Notes under the pieces: generated by a model
Database searches by the model: none
Told to the model about the DNA's origin: nothing
The model's input: the letters and a program-made list of their open reading frames with translations, nothing else
Program-made: the position numbers and the translations under genes
Source: Paraphoma chrysanthemicola
Taxonomy: Eukaryota > Ascomycota > Dothideomycetes > Pleosporales > Phaeosphaeriaceae
Direction: 5' to 3'
Assembly: GCA_020744225.1 (NCBI GenBank)
Contig: JAGMWG010000008.1
Coordinates: 434,001 to 498,000 of the forward strand
DNA length: 64,000 nt
Part shown: one piece after another, positions 44,990 through 56,235 of the stretch
Layout: each line of letters begins with the position of its first letter
Numbering within the stretch: the first letter of the stretch is position 1

Positions 44990-47229
44990 GGTGCGATGTG
45001 GGGATTGAGATCGGCTAAGTGGTTGTGTCGATCCATGTCGATCCGGCTCGTGGTGCGAAACCACGGAGCGTACCAGGGGGATGGACGACGAACACGAAGC
45101 ATGTGCACGGGTACAGCAGATGTCTTCGGAGCATCTGAAAACCCTGGGGGATGGCGACATGGGTGAGGCAATATGACTTTACGACTTATGATTTGACATT
45201 ACACGGTCACGCGAGTGAGCTTGGTTCACGGATATGGATCAGCTATTGCGATCGGATTTATTGATCTTCCTTGCCTTTGTTGCGATGTACGTTTCTGACG
45301 AAAGTTTGTAATTGCGACGGCCGCTCGCTTTCAAAATGATACCCAGCACTCGAATCATCTGCGTTCTGTTAGACTTTGTATTATTGCGGGCACGTGGTGT
45401 TCGACACACTGTACTTCCCGAGCTACACGCTTGTAACGATAACCAGCATGAGTAGAATTTGCAGTTGCTTCTAACTCCCTACTGTAGAATGCAGATCTCG
45501 TTTGCGTACGAGCTTCATGGGCACCTACTAGATTTAGAACCAGTATCCAAGCTTTGCGACCGTTCTATAAGCACTCTTGTGTCGTTCAATATTCTGTTCC
45601 AGTCATTATGTGCTCTTCTAAGCCCAGGCGATTTGGGCACATGCCAAACTGCTTTTCGTCCGACTATGGCATCGCACCCGAGCGGATGAGTGCTGTTCGG
45701 TGTTGCCCGAATATCCGGCCTTGTCGCACAGCATGTTGACCAATTGGTTGATTTACATGTATTCGATAAGACGTCATGGTATGCTGTACAAGATGAGGTC
45801 AGTTCTGGGCTGGTATGACTTCTCACAAAGAAAGACATCGATGAAGGTTTATGACGCGGATGAGGTGGCTGAGTACATTGATGAGATCTGATATCTTTTA
45901 TGGCCTGCACGAGGTATGATCCAATGTCCTTTCCTGGGTCGTACTTCTTGATAGGGAAGATTTACACGGGTATCGTAGACAATGACCTTTGAGTGATTCT
46001 CTCAGTTTCTGCAAGGAAAGTAGTTCTCCGAGACGAAAATCGTACCGAGACATCGCTTCCTTGGACCGTTTTGAGCGTTCTGATGGAAAGAAAGAGCCTT
46101 TAACGATCCCAATGTCGCAGGTGTGGCAGAGCTTGGATATGTCAATGACGGAATTCACGGGAATGCTTCTTTAGGTATCCGGGGTGGTCGCCTTCGGGTG
46201 TGAATCCTGCCTTTATGTACATGGAGAGGGGACCTAGACAAAATAACAAGAGAAAACTTGATTGTCAAGGTCCAATATTAGTTATATCTGGCCTGAGTTC
46301 ACGATCAGCAGGTGCTTCGATGACAACGGGGTCCGTAAGGCATGTTGTTTTTACCAAGCACGGCGCCAAAATCTCACTTGCTGATGGTAACATCGCTAGT
46401 CAATAGATGTGCTCATGACTCTTTGCTTGTTGATACTATGCAGGCATGCTTGCACCTGATCCTCCAGATGATTAAGACGCTCCGTTGTCGTTACAGAAAG
46501 AGCCGCCGCATTGAGGAAAGCGCGTCCATGCTCCGAGCCGCACATTCGCTAAACTGGCACCTCAAATTACAACACCCCTTCTACATTCTTCATCCGACTG
46601 CACAAAGATTATATTGCGGGCCGAATAAGACGCTAAAAGTGCACTCTTTCCGTGGGTACATGCGATGGCGTGGGTATGGCGTTAGCTAACAACGGGGAAC
46701 CCGGTTGCTGCGGCACTTATCCAAGTGCACGATTGCGGTACAAAGGACTCCACCTCCCGCCCCGCTGATTGGATTCATCCGGTCTGGGCTACTTGCTCGA
46801 GTCACGTAAAACTTACTGAACGACCTTAGTCAATCAAGGCGGATGCAAGTAGATAAGACTACCGCGACCCATGCATCCAGTCACAGTTTTGTCCGTGTTC
46901 CCGGTGTCGATGCAGACTAGAGCAGTATGCATTGTGCTTCATCGGTGCTCCTTGCATGTAATCTTTTCGTATGGTAGGTCGGAAATTCCGCGATTACACC
47001 GGTAATAGACAGCGGCGGTAGTGTTGTCAACAGTATTGTCATCCCACTCTATCAGCATCCACTTACTGGCAGTTCAATTCTCATGTACAGCATGCTATCT
47101 ACTTTCCTTTCGCATCTCGAAGGTTTCATTGCCACCTGATTCAACAGACCTTTATATTGAATAACTTGCGCCATGCAATAACATTTAATTGTTCTTCGAA
47201 ATCAACTTCCACTGCTGTAGCCATCGGAC
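44990..47229. other. 2.2 kb region, possible gene relics
   Basis: Short frames on both strands (45459-45910 and 45989-46174 in particular) look like fragments of coding sequence broken by stops, but I cannot name the source. A 115-codon plus-strand frame at 46342-46689 also has no match. The last 100 bases are the MATE gene leader. Confidence 0.35.
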
Positions 47230-48851
47230 ATGGCTTTCGACGACGGCAAGCCAAACTCATGGCTGCCGAATTTCTTCCGGCAATCTAAGGCTTCGGAGGC
47301 GGAAGCTTCACCAGATGAGCGAACGTCGCTTTTACCACCATCTCAGCATGAGGAATGGTCGACTGGCGAGACATACGAGCTTGAAGATGGTACCGCTTCA
47401 ACCTTGCAGCTTGTCACCCAAGAGTTCTGGGTCCTCTCGAAAGGCTCACTGCCCGTCATCGTGGCATATGCTCTTCAAAACTCACTGCAAACAATCTCAG
47501 TCCTAATTGTCGGACGATTATCGCCTGAGGCTCTCGCGACAGCTGCTTTCTCGTACATGTTTGCAATGGCTACTGGCTGGCTTATCGCGCTCGGTGGTAC
47601 AACAGCAATCGACACTTTGGCGTCAGCGAGCTTCACAGGAAGCAAGAACCGACATGACCTGGGCATTGTTCTTCAGCGGTCCTTCGTTGTCCTCCTTCTG
47701 TTCTACATCCCGGTCACAGTCCTCTGGTTCTGCTCGGAGCCATTGTTCAAGCTCCTGGGCCAAGAAGACTACATTGCGCGCGACTCCGCCAAATTTCTCT
47801 CCGTACTTGCTCCAGGTGGAATTGGCTATATCTTTTTCGAGGCCCTGAAAAAGTATTTGCAGGCGCAAGGTACGCTAAACATGTACGTCAGTCGTGTTGC
47901 AAACTGACAGCCGCAGAAATCATGAGACCCGGCACCTACGTTCTCCTGATCACTTCCCCACTCAGCGCCGGTCTGAACTACCTGTTCGTCTATACTTTCA
48001 AAATAGGGCTACTCGGTGCTCCCCTGGCTACAGGCATAGCTTATTGGGCATCTTTCCTGCTACTCCTCGCATACGCGCGATTTGTGGATGGATGGGAGTG
48101 CTGGGGAGGCTGGGATCGCAGGTGTTTGCAAAATCTGGGCACATTTGCGAGATTAGCTTTCCTCGGAGTCATTCATGTCGGAACGGAATGGTGGGCATTC
48201 GAGATTGTAGCCCTGGTCGCTGGCAAACTTGGGACTATACCATTGGCTGCGCAGAGTGTTATCATGACAACCGATCAAGTCATGAACACGATTCCCTTTG
48301 GAGTTGGTGTCGCCACATCCTCAAGAGTTGGTAATCTACTTGGGGCTCGGAATGCTAAGGGGGCAGCCAGAGCAGCAAACACGGCAGCGGTGCTGAGCAT
48401 GATACTTGGAGCTCTGGTACTGGCCGTCTTGATGGGTGTGAAAGACTTCTACGCAAAGATCTTCAATGATGACGTTGACGTCATCAGACTCACTGCAGAA
48501 GTTATGCCATATGTTGCTTTGTTCCAGATAGCGGACGGACTGAACGGCAGTTGCGGTGGAGCGCTGCGAGGCATGGGCCGACAACACATTGGAGCGACCG
48601 TCAACATTGTCAGCTACTACTGTGGAGCTCTGCCATTGGGCATATGGCTCGCATTCCATGGCTGGGGTCTAGGAGGCTTGTGGGTAGGTCAGTGCATTGC
48701 TCTTTATCTGGTCGGTTTTGCCGAATGGGTGATCGTGGCCTGGAGCAATTGGGATCACCAGGTCAAGAAGGCTTTTGAGAGGATGGACTCAGACGATAGG
48801 GCGGAGCTGGGAGTTTCGGAAGACTCTGAGTCGAGCATTCCTCACAATTAG
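47230..48851 (+). CDS. MATE-family multidrug/toxin extrusion transporter
   Basis: The 524-residue polytopic membrane protein of the MATE family exports organic cations or metabolites in exchange for H+ or Na+. Exons 47230-47869 and 47917-48851 keep phase across a 47-base intron. After a hydrophilic N-terminal tail of about 70 residues, roughly twelve hydrophobic helices follow. Family motifs are visible: QNSLQTISVLIVGRLSPEALA in helix 1-2, the TAIDTLASASFTGSKN block in the first half, and IPFGVGVATSSRVGNLLGA in the second half. The pseudo-symmetric duplication of two six-helix bundles is evident. The C-terminus is cytosolic and acidic. It is similar to yeast Erc1-type and vacuolar/plasma-membrane MATEs; substrate and membrane are unknown. 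No biosynthetic neighbours suggest a specific cargo. Confidence 0.93.
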
Positions 48852-49981
48852 GTTAGGCAAGATCCCGATGTATTTTGAGGCTGTTAGCAAAGAGTCTTAG
48901 CCAAGAGGTAAACAATAGAGAGAGATAGCTACCCGGACGCGATATGCATCCGCTGTTACATATTACCCAAAGTGCGTTAGCGGGGCATTAGCGCATCCAG
49001 TATCTAGACCCTGGTCTCGCATTTGAACCTCACCTCTCTCCATCCCCGCCTTACCCTATCCCCACGTTCCGAATCGGCCGTTCGATAACATCGTATGCAT
49101 GTGCTGGGCGCATCAGCGGACCGTGAATCTTATCGTGCGCACGCACAGGCCGATTCTGACGGCGCGATCGCGTCGTTGACCGCCCGTTTGACGAGATTCG
49201 TGCATCTTCGAATCGATCGCTGAGGAGTTTGTCCGATCCTAGCCCAGGCCACAGGATATTATTTGACCGGGCCGCATAAAAGAGCTGTGCTATAGGACGA
49301 CAAGTTGTCGAAACGTAAGACTTGCATTGGAAGCTTACCCCTGCACCAGGGCTTAGCTACTCGAGTCTTGTCTCGCTTCAGATAAGACCCAGACCCGAGC
49401 ACGTTGAGTTTCCACGTTACGAGATCGCTACAATGAACCTTATTGGTCAATTGACAACAATCGCTCATCATGGCGCCGTCATGGCCGAGGGCGGGGTTGG
49501 CCTTGGACTAATCGGCAGCAACTAGTTCTGCACCAGGCACTCTCCAGAAGGTACACATGAGAGGTATCTTTCTAGAAGCCATCAAGGTGCCTGTTACGCC
49601 CGTATTAGATAGTTGAAGGTGCCGTGAAACCCTTTCATGTTCGACATGTAACTGACCTGGAATCTGCCACTTCCGTTCTAACTATTTCAGATCTCTCATT
49701 GCTATACGTCCATAACATATCGGAGACTAGAGTACTGCCGAAAGCTTTCTAACCGATTGGAGGCAACATACTGCTGCACCTGCATACGACGTAATGGACA
49801 AGGGTAGCTCCAAGCTGTTTACCTAAAAGTCGTTTACCTAACAAGAGCTCGTCAAGGTGATGGCTGATACAGATGGATTAGAGCTTTCGATAGCTATTTA
49901 CCGCAGCTGCCCGCGTCTTCGAGCCGTTTCTACATCACAACCCTTTCAACGACTTCTCTGCAGCTTCATTTTTTTCTAATC
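48852..49981. other. Intergenic region, no gene seen
   Basis: These 1.1 kb between the MATE and ureohydrolase genes have only short frames. The final 100 bases contain the CT-rich leader of the ureohydrolase gene. Confidence 0.5.
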
Positions 49982-51612
49982 ATGAAGCTTACTTCGGCTG
50001 TTCTCAGCTTCGCGGCTGCTGTAGTTGCGCACGGCGACCATGGCCACGACCAAGAGCCATTGGCTGGTCCGCACGAAGGGCTGTGGTACAACACGCTACC
50101 CGGTGATGGTGGAACTCAGGTCAGCTATACAGGAACGAAAATGAACCACCAAGGACATCAATTGACCTTGAATAGGCGGATTCAGTATTTTCTGGCATCT
50201 CCACATTTGGGCGCCTTCCATACAGTCCTTGCTTGTCCACCCACGCGAAATACGACATTGCGTTTATCGGTAGGCGCTTGCCAGCTTGAACCATAGTGGT
50301 AATCTGACAGGATTAGGTGCTCCCTTTGACACGGGCACTTCATACCGCCCAGGAGCTCGTTTCGGGCCCAGTGGCATCAGACAAGGTTCTCGCCGCCTCA
50401 ATCTCTAGTACGTCTCCTTGCGATCGCATGCTTACTTTTGGCTCCTTGTGGGCATAAAGGCTCACGAAGGGTTGGATTTAGTGGCGGATACAACGTTCCC
50501 CTCAAGGCGAATCCATTCAACTCCTGGGCAAAAGTCATCGACTGCGGAGATATTCCTGTGACCTCGTGAGTACTTCGCAATTATGACCGTAATCGCATGG
50601 AGTAAGCTTACTGACCTGACCAAAAAGATACGACAATGCCTATGCGCTCCAGCAGATTGAAGAAGGCCATAACCTGCTCTTAAGCCGAGCTCCCCATACC
50701 GATGCTGACAAGCCGGGACCCTCAAAGAAGGGAAAAACGCTCCCTCGCCTGATTACTCTTGGCGGTGACCACACAATCACCCTCCCTCTGCTGCGTTCGA
50801 TCAACCGGTAAGGATCTCTGAAGCATTGTTGGCTTCCTCGCTAATCAGCCGCCACAGCGAGTACGGACCAGTCAGTGTCATCCACTTCGACAGCCATCTG
50901 TAAGCGTGACAAGTTATATCCTGTAAGAGATGTAGCTAATATGGTGTGAAGCGATACTTGGAAGCCAAAGGTTTTCGGTGGCTCCCCGAGCGAGCAAGCT
51001 GCTATCAACCACGGCACTTACTTCTTCCACGCCGCACAAGAGGGCCTTCTCGCGAACGACTCGAATATTCACGCCGGCATCCGCACGACGCTGTCTGGAC
51101 CTTCTGACTACGAGAACGACGGCTACTGTGGCTTTGAGATTGTCGAAGCCAGAGAAATTGACAAGATTGGTACCGATGGTATTATCAAGAAGATCAAGGA
51201 GAGGGTCGGCACAACCAAGCCTGTCTACTTGAGCATCGACATCGATACACTTGACCCGGCTTGTGAGTTCAGCGTAGCTTACGAAAAGTGACAGCAAGCT
51301 GACATAAGAAATAGTCGCACCGGCGACTGGTACCCCTGAGACTGGTGGCTGGACCACCCGCGAGTTACGCACCATCATTCGTGGTCTTGAGGGCATCAAT
51401 CTCATCGCCACCGACATCGTCGAGGTTGCTCCTGCATATGATACCAATGCTGAGCTGACTACAATGGCCGCGGCTGTAAGTGTACACCTGACCGAAGTGG
51501 ACCCAAAGCTAACGCCGCAAAGGATGTGCTTTATGAAGTCATGACCCTGATGGTCAAGAAGGGCCCCTTGAGCGCGATGGGCTCTGGAAAGCAAGCCACC
51601 ATCGAGTTGTAA
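49982..51612 (+). CDS. Secreted agmatinase-like ureohydrolase
   Basis: Nine exons (49982-50119, 50176-50269, 50317-50407, 50482-50565, 50628-50807, 50858-50899, 50952-51262, 51315-51475, 51523-51612) all keep phase and give 396 residues. The N-terminus is a signal peptide (about 1-17) followed by a His-rich HGDHGHDQ. The rest is a ureohydrolase of the agmatinase branch. [18 protein letters not shown], the manganese-binding GGDHT, HFDSHLDTW and SIDIDTLDP motifs and the late EVAPAYD loop are all present. All metal ligands are intact. The family splits guanidino compounds such as agmatine or guanidinobutyrate to urea and an amine. A signal peptide is unusual for a ureohydrolase but recurs in fungal agmatinase-like proteins. 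The high intron number contrasts with neighbours. Confidence 0.92.
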
Positions 51613-52219
51613 GTGTTAGGGCCAACTATGGATAGGTGAGCATCTTAGTTAGCAATGCATCTGAGGCAGGTAAATGAGTCCGCAGCACAAAGCGATGAGC
51701 GGTCGCATTCTTGCGAGCACCAGAGTGAACTTGGGGTAACGAGTAGTAGCTGTAGATAGTGATAGTCAAGAGACGAGAGTACATATAACATGTCATGACT
51801 TGGAACCGTCGTCGGAAGCCTGCATCTCTCTGTCTACATCGTCACGGATTGTCCTGTCTTGTCCTGTCCCATCTTGCACGGCACGTATGGCAATACGATA
51901 CTTCTATTTAATCATATTACTGTAATGCACAGACTAAAGAAGTTAATGTGGGCGACCCCGCTGTTGTGAGAACATGACATTGATTATCTCGGAGGCTACA
52001 CTAGATGACCAGTACCATTTCCGCCATTCCGAGTGAAATCGGAGCCATCAGCCAATAAGAGAGGTTTGCTTGGTAATGCCACTTTGAGCCGGGATCTACC
52101 GCGGATGACATCGCCTCACGAATTTAGTGACCGACACCCGAACCTTGACATTCACGCACATGCAACCAGTGCACCATCCACTCCGGTCGCGATAATACCT
52201 ACATTCTCTCTCTACAAAC
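51613..52219. other. Intergenic region
   Basis: This is the 3' flank of the ureohydrolase gene and the promoter of ISA1. A TGTCCTGTCTTGTCCTGTCC repeat lies at about 51850-51869. No gene is seen. Confidence 0.5.
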
Positions 52220-53011
52220 ATGTCTATATCGCGGACCACCGCGGCGTTCGCGCGATCGTCTTCCGCCCTCCAGAGAATCGCCACCGCGCCGTCCTCCGCT
52301 CCCCGCAGATGTCCCCAATGTCTACGAAGCTTCTCCTCGGCAGCGCGATATCGCCAGTCGTCAAAGAGGCAAATGCAAACCGCGACTGCATATCAGCCGT
52401 CCTCTCTATATCCTCCACCGCCTCCACCTCGAAACGCTGGCGTGCCAAATACATCGATAGCTGGAACGAAAGCAAAGCCAAGCAACACCATACCGACGCG
52501 ATTGTCACATGAACAGCAAGGTCAACCAGCACAGACAAGCGCTCCAAATACAAGCGTACCCGAAGCAGAAGCGCAAAAGAGCCAGCCAGTGCCAAGTAAA
52601 CCTCTAAGGCCCCGGAGATACAATTTCGGACCTCGGAAAGCAACCATAAAACTGTCGCCCTCCGCGGTTCAGCATCTGCGGGACTTACTCAACCAGCCCG
52701 AACCAAAACTCATCCGAATAGGCACAAAGGCAAAGGGCTGCTCTGGTTTGGCATATCACCTCGAGTATGTGGACAAGCCATCGATGTTGGACGAGCAAGT
52801 TGAGCAAGATGGTGTCAAAGTCTTGATTGACAACAAAGCACTGTTGAATATCATCGGGAGCGAGATGGACTGGTTGTCGGATAAGTTGAATGAGCGTTTC
52901 ATCTTCAGGAATCCTAATATTAGTAAGTCGTCACACCCTTGTAGCAAACGTAAAGCTAATCAGTCTTCAGCCGAACAATGTGGCTGCGGAGAGTCATTCA
53001 GCGTATCGTGA
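52220..53011 (+). CDS. ISA1: Mitochondrial iron-sulfur assembly protein Isa1
   Basis: Exons 52220-52922 and 52971-53011 give 247 residues. The C-terminal about 110 residues are an A-type (HesB/IscA) domain that helps build [4Fe-4S] clusters for mitochondrial enzymes. The three conserved cysteines are present, one in KGCSGLAYH (Cys174) and two in CGCGESF (Cys238, Cys240). The last pair lies in the tiny second exon, so the intron must be removed for function. The N-terminus is basic and Arg/Ser-rich (RSFSSAARYR), typical of a mitochondrial targeting sequence. A long Pro/Ser/Gln-rich linker follows, with a PPPPPP run, before the conserved KATIKLSPSAVQHL start of the domain. It is convergent with the Dabb gene, leaving only 114 bases between stop codons. 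Confidence 0.93.
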   Translation: MSISRTTAAFARSSSALQRIATAPSSAPRRCPQCLRSFSSAARYRQSSKRQMQTATAYQPSSLYPPPPPPRNAGVPNTSIAGTKAKPSNTIPTRLSHEQQGQPAQTSAPNTSVPEAEAQKSQPVPSKPLRPRRYNFGPRKATIKLSPSAVQHLRDLLNQPEPKLIRIGTKAKGCSGLAYHLEYVDKPSMLDEQVEQDGVKVLIDNKALLNIIGSEMDWLSDKLNERFIFRNPNISKSSHPCSKRKANQSSAEQCGCGESFSVS

Positions 53012-53125
53012 TACCATAGCGGACGTGTTCATTGTATTATACTGAGCATATATTGGCGAGCATTCTTGGAGTCACCAAGTGGCATTGTATTATCCAACTT
53101 CTTCCAAGCGTTTCTTCCTCCAGTA

Positions 53126-53565
53126 TCAAATCTTCCCTGGCTCATAGTCGACGACCTTCGCGCCATTAGCCAACCCACCTACAAACTTGACGAACTCTTG
53201 ATGAGCCGGATCCTTGAAGACATAGTAGTCACGGTCCTCGGGACTTGCGAACTCGACCACGAAGGCATGTGTGTACGGGTCCTTCTAGCATCGTTAGCAT
53301 CACTCGATCACCAGCTCGGATGTCACATACCGCTTGTCCTTCTGGACTGTTATTCTTTCCCCCGGAGAAGGACTTTATGTAGGGTGTCTGAGTGGTCGGG
53401 TGGATGCACTTGTTACCGAGCGCCAGCATTTGATTGCATGCCTGTGCTTGATTAGATACCTGGTGACGTAGAAGGGAATACATCAGTTTGGAGACCTGCT
53501 TCTTGAATTTGTTCAGCAGTCGCTGTGGACTTCCAATCGAACAGCACAATGTGAATGATGGTCAT
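53126..53565 (-). CDS. Stress-responsive A/B barrel (Dabb) domain protein
   Basis: A protein of about 110 residues of the Dabb family (ferredoxin-like dimeric alpha/beta barrel). Exon 1 starts at 53565 with MTIIHIVLFDWKS, the usual first strand. The central exon ends at 53331 and contains GNKCIHPTTQTPYIKSFSGGKNN in two overlapping family blocks; the last exon 53126-53284 contains HAFVVEFASPEDRDYYV and DPAHQEFVKF. The intron 53285-53330 is clear. The first intron is not: donor near 53495 with acceptor near 53444 keeps phase and adds three residues relative to relatives, but other choices are possible. The biochemical role is unknown for most fungal members; some bind small hydrophobic ligands. 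Confidence 0.8.
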
Positions 53566-54094
53566 GTTTGTGGATTGATCAGTTTTAATGTGTTTGTTCA
53601 TGAATGAGTTTGTTCATGAATGAGGGGCGCAAGCGCGGGTTATACTTCGGATGTATGACCTCAGCGCGTGCCAGAGCTCCACAAGCCCTCGCAACTCAGA
53701 ACGACCTGTGCCCGATTCATCAACCACAGCCATTCGCTACAATAATCACTCGTATGATTTTTAATAGTCCACGAGTCTACTGATGATATGAACGGTAGAA
53801 AGACTCTCTGAAGATGTTTAGAGAATTTGAACATAACAGAGCCGAATATCACAAATCGCGGAGGTCGAACCGAGCGGGCGAAGGTTCCGAGTTGCCGACC
53901 ATCATTCCGCGACGCAGCTCCAGCTCCCACTACACAAACCAACTGGTAATACAGTTGTAACAACTTCGAATGAGGCTCGTTGTGCCGTAACTGCCGTTGT
54001 TCGCAAACAAAGCTGTGGAGAGCCGAAGCTCAACCAAAAGTCAGGGGAATTGGGTGCGCACACCAACGCCCGCCGCATCCCACCAACCTGTATC
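53566..54094. promoter_or_regulatory. Divergent intergenic region Dabb/DSC3
   Basis: The 529 bases between the head-to-head Dabb and DSC3 start codons hold a GAATGAGTTTGTTCAT direct repeat at about 53588-53622. No further gene is supported. Confidence 0.45.
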
Positions 54095-55078
54095 ATGGCG
54101 AACGTGGCAGCTCTGCCGGAGCAGCTGATATATCTGATCATCCGATTCACGGCCTCTGTACCAGACTTGCCACTATCCATATACACCCCGAGAACGATCA
54201 CAACATTATCCTTGAAACAGCTCATTCGACAGAACCTACCGCCAGATCTCGCGCCAGCGCGCCTCCGCCTTATTTATGCCGGCAAGGTACTCGCCGATAC
54301 AGAATCTCTGTCGAGATCCTTGCGATTACCACCGCCACCGCCGAGGCGAGACGGTGCCAACAATGGGGAGAGTCCGGGGAGCAAGAGCAAAGGCAAGCAG
54401 CCTTTGCGGCAAATTCCTGCAGTGGAATATGGCACGACCGCGGAAGCACCATCTGATGCGAAGAGATACTACATACACTGCTCTTTAGGCGACGCGCTGA
54501 CGCCCTCCGAGCTGGCCAGCGAGACCACGCTTGCAGAGGCCTCTGAGACGTCAATGAAGTCACAATTCGAGTCCTCATCAAGCTCCTTAGCACAAAGGCG
54601 CGCCAGTGGCGCAAAGGATGACAGTAGCAACATTCACCGTCGCAGCTCTACGACCACAACCTCGCTTCAAGCTCAAGGCTTCGATCGCCTCCTGAGCTCC
54701 GGCTTCACACAGCAAGAAGTCGCGTCGCTCCGCTCGCACTTCCAAACCAACCTATCCTTCACACATACCCCTGATACCATGCCTACGCCAGCCGAGATGC
54801 GCGTCCTCGAGGACAGGTGGTTGGACAGCACAGCCACAGATCCATCTTCAGCACTCACTGGTGAGGGTGGGGACACTGGTTGGGGCGCGGGGTTTGCTGT
54901 GGAGGAAGGCGGGCTCGATGACATGTTGTGGGGATACATGACAGGATTCTTTTGGCCGCTAGGGGCCCTTGTCTGGGGATTCAGGGAGGAAGGAGTATGG
55001 AGCAGGCGAAGGCAGCTGGCAGTTGTCATGGGGGTGCTGATCAACACCATCTTCGGCTTCATGAGATGGAGTGCCTAA
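54095..55078 (+). CDS. dsc3: DSC E3 ubiquitin ligase complex subunit 3
   Basis: The single-exon 327-residue protein matches fungal Dsc3 (DUF2407). Dsc3 is a component of the Golgi/endosome DSC E3 ligase that controls SREBP processing and membrane-protein quality control. A ubiquitin-like N-terminal domain is visible (STPRTITTLSLKQLI-like strand and helix, then RLRLIYAGKVLADTESL). A variable Ser/Thr-rich middle follows, then a conserved C-terminal part with GFTQQEVASLRSHFQ and two hydrophobic segments (MLWGYMTGFFWPLGALVW and LAVVMGVLINTIFGFM) that should be membrane helices. I start at 54095 because the conserved block begins there; an in-frame ATG at 54050 would add 15 residues. The DSC pathway links sterol and oxygen response in fungi. 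Confidence 0.9.
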   Translation: MANVAALPEQLIYLIIRFTASVPDLPLSIYTPRTITTLSLKQLIRQNLPPDLAPARLRLIYAGKVLADTESLSRSLRLPPPPPRRDGANNGESPGSKSKGKQPLRQIPAVEYGTTAEAPSDAKRYYIHCSLGDALTPSELASETTLAEASETSMKSQFESSSSSLAQRRASGAKDDSSNIHRRSSTTTTSLQAQGFDRLLSSGFTQQEVASLRSHFQTNLSFTHTPDTMPTPAEMRVLEDRWLDSTATDPSSALTGEGGDTGWGAGFAVEEGGLDDMLWGYMTGFFWPLGALVWGFREEGVWSRRRQLAVVMGVLINTIFGFMRWSA

Positions 55079-55406
55079 AGTCCTGCGTCGACATACAGAG
55101 CGGGAGTCAGTGCTGGTAAACTAATGGGAGGGACAGCATCGTCGGACGCTCCCGCAGCTCTGAAGATCTGGGGATGATAGTGTGGCGAGATATAATATTC
55201 CTTACATTATTGTAATTCGACATCGAAGACGACATACGACACGAGCGTACTACAAAAATTGTGCACAACCTTTCGCATTTCTTGTGCGCGTCACGAGACT
55301 ACTGAAGTCATTGATCGCGCAGCCTCGCCACGTAAAACTCTATCACACCACACCGCAATTCCACGATCTCACGATCTCACGATCACAGGCGTTCAACACA
55401 CCAGAG

Positions 55407-55451
55407 TTTTCATTACCAGACCTCCAAAGGCATTCGGCTAACAGTTAACGG
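55407..55451 (+). repeat. Degenerate direct repeat, copy 1
   Basis: This begins TTTTCATT, contains CCTCCAAAGGCA and ends TTAACGG. About three quarters of positions match copy 2. Confidence 0.6.
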
Positions 55452-55623
55452 ACAACAATGAAACCAGGTTTCCAACTTTACGTACAAACATCCACACCCA
55501 GTGCAACAGCATCCACCAGAGGCTTCTAGCAAAACATCGCAATGTCGCGCGAAGGTCTCGAAGCCACGGCTAAGTGCGGGCAAACGTAATTGGCCCACTG
55601 TGCAAGGCGCGCTCAATAGCAAA

Positions 55624-55669
55624 TTTTCATTGGCCATGCCTCCAAAGGCAGTCTTCTAACACTTAACGG
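55624..55669 (+). repeat. Degenerate direct repeat, copy 2
   Basis: Second copy of the 45-base unit, 217 bases downstream in the same orientation. Beyond the unit the two flanks are not clearly alike. Confidence 0.6.
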
Positions 55670-56074
55670 CCATGTCGAAAATCTCTGAGTGTCGGGTTGA
55701 CGCACAGGACGCGCCTTGCCGACCCCGGGTGTAAATTTAGCCCAGGGCGCACCGTCGGGAAACTTCGACGACATGGCAGGGCGTGTGTTTTCCGCAGGGC
55801 GCACTGGTTTTCCGTCGACCAACAATTGACCTCATACCCTCACGCCACCCAATCAGCTGCCAGGAAAGCTGACAAACCCACTTTATTTTGTCAGCGTCTG
55901 CCTTGCTGGGCGCGCAATTGGGCCCGTGCACGATTCTTTATGACACCTGAGGTGGACATGCGAAAGGCGTGTGAAAGGCGTGCTGAATAAAATTTCTCAG
56001 CTTTGATGAGTCTGCTGGTGGTATGGTAATGGTTCGTGATGCTTGGCGGGTGTCATAGGGGAGTTGGGAAAGAG

Positions 56075-56081
56075 TATATAA
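56075..56081 (+). promoter_or_regulatory. TATA box of the His-His-repeat gene
   Basis: TATATAA lies 155 bases upstream of the ATG in a leader that is otherwise CA-rich, a layout typical of strongly induced fungal genes. Confidence 0.55.
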
Positions 56082-56235
56082 CGGACGGGCCGGTCTGGGG
56101 TGGAAGGATATCACACAGCAAGCACATCAACACACAAGCAGAGCATCAGGTACTCCAAGGATCATACCAATTCAATCGACTACCACGGGCATCACCAGTA
56201 ACACACAAATACCAACAACACCAACAATCATCACA

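Larger units (their letters stand above)
55079..56235. other. Intergenic region with a degenerate duplication
   Basis: The 1.16 kb upstream of the His-His-repeat protein contain no gene. A 45-base sequence occurs twice, 217 bases apart, and several GCAGGGCG and GGTTTTCCG short repeats follow near 55780-55820. The last 150 bases contain a TATA box and CA-rich leader. Confidence 0.5.
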
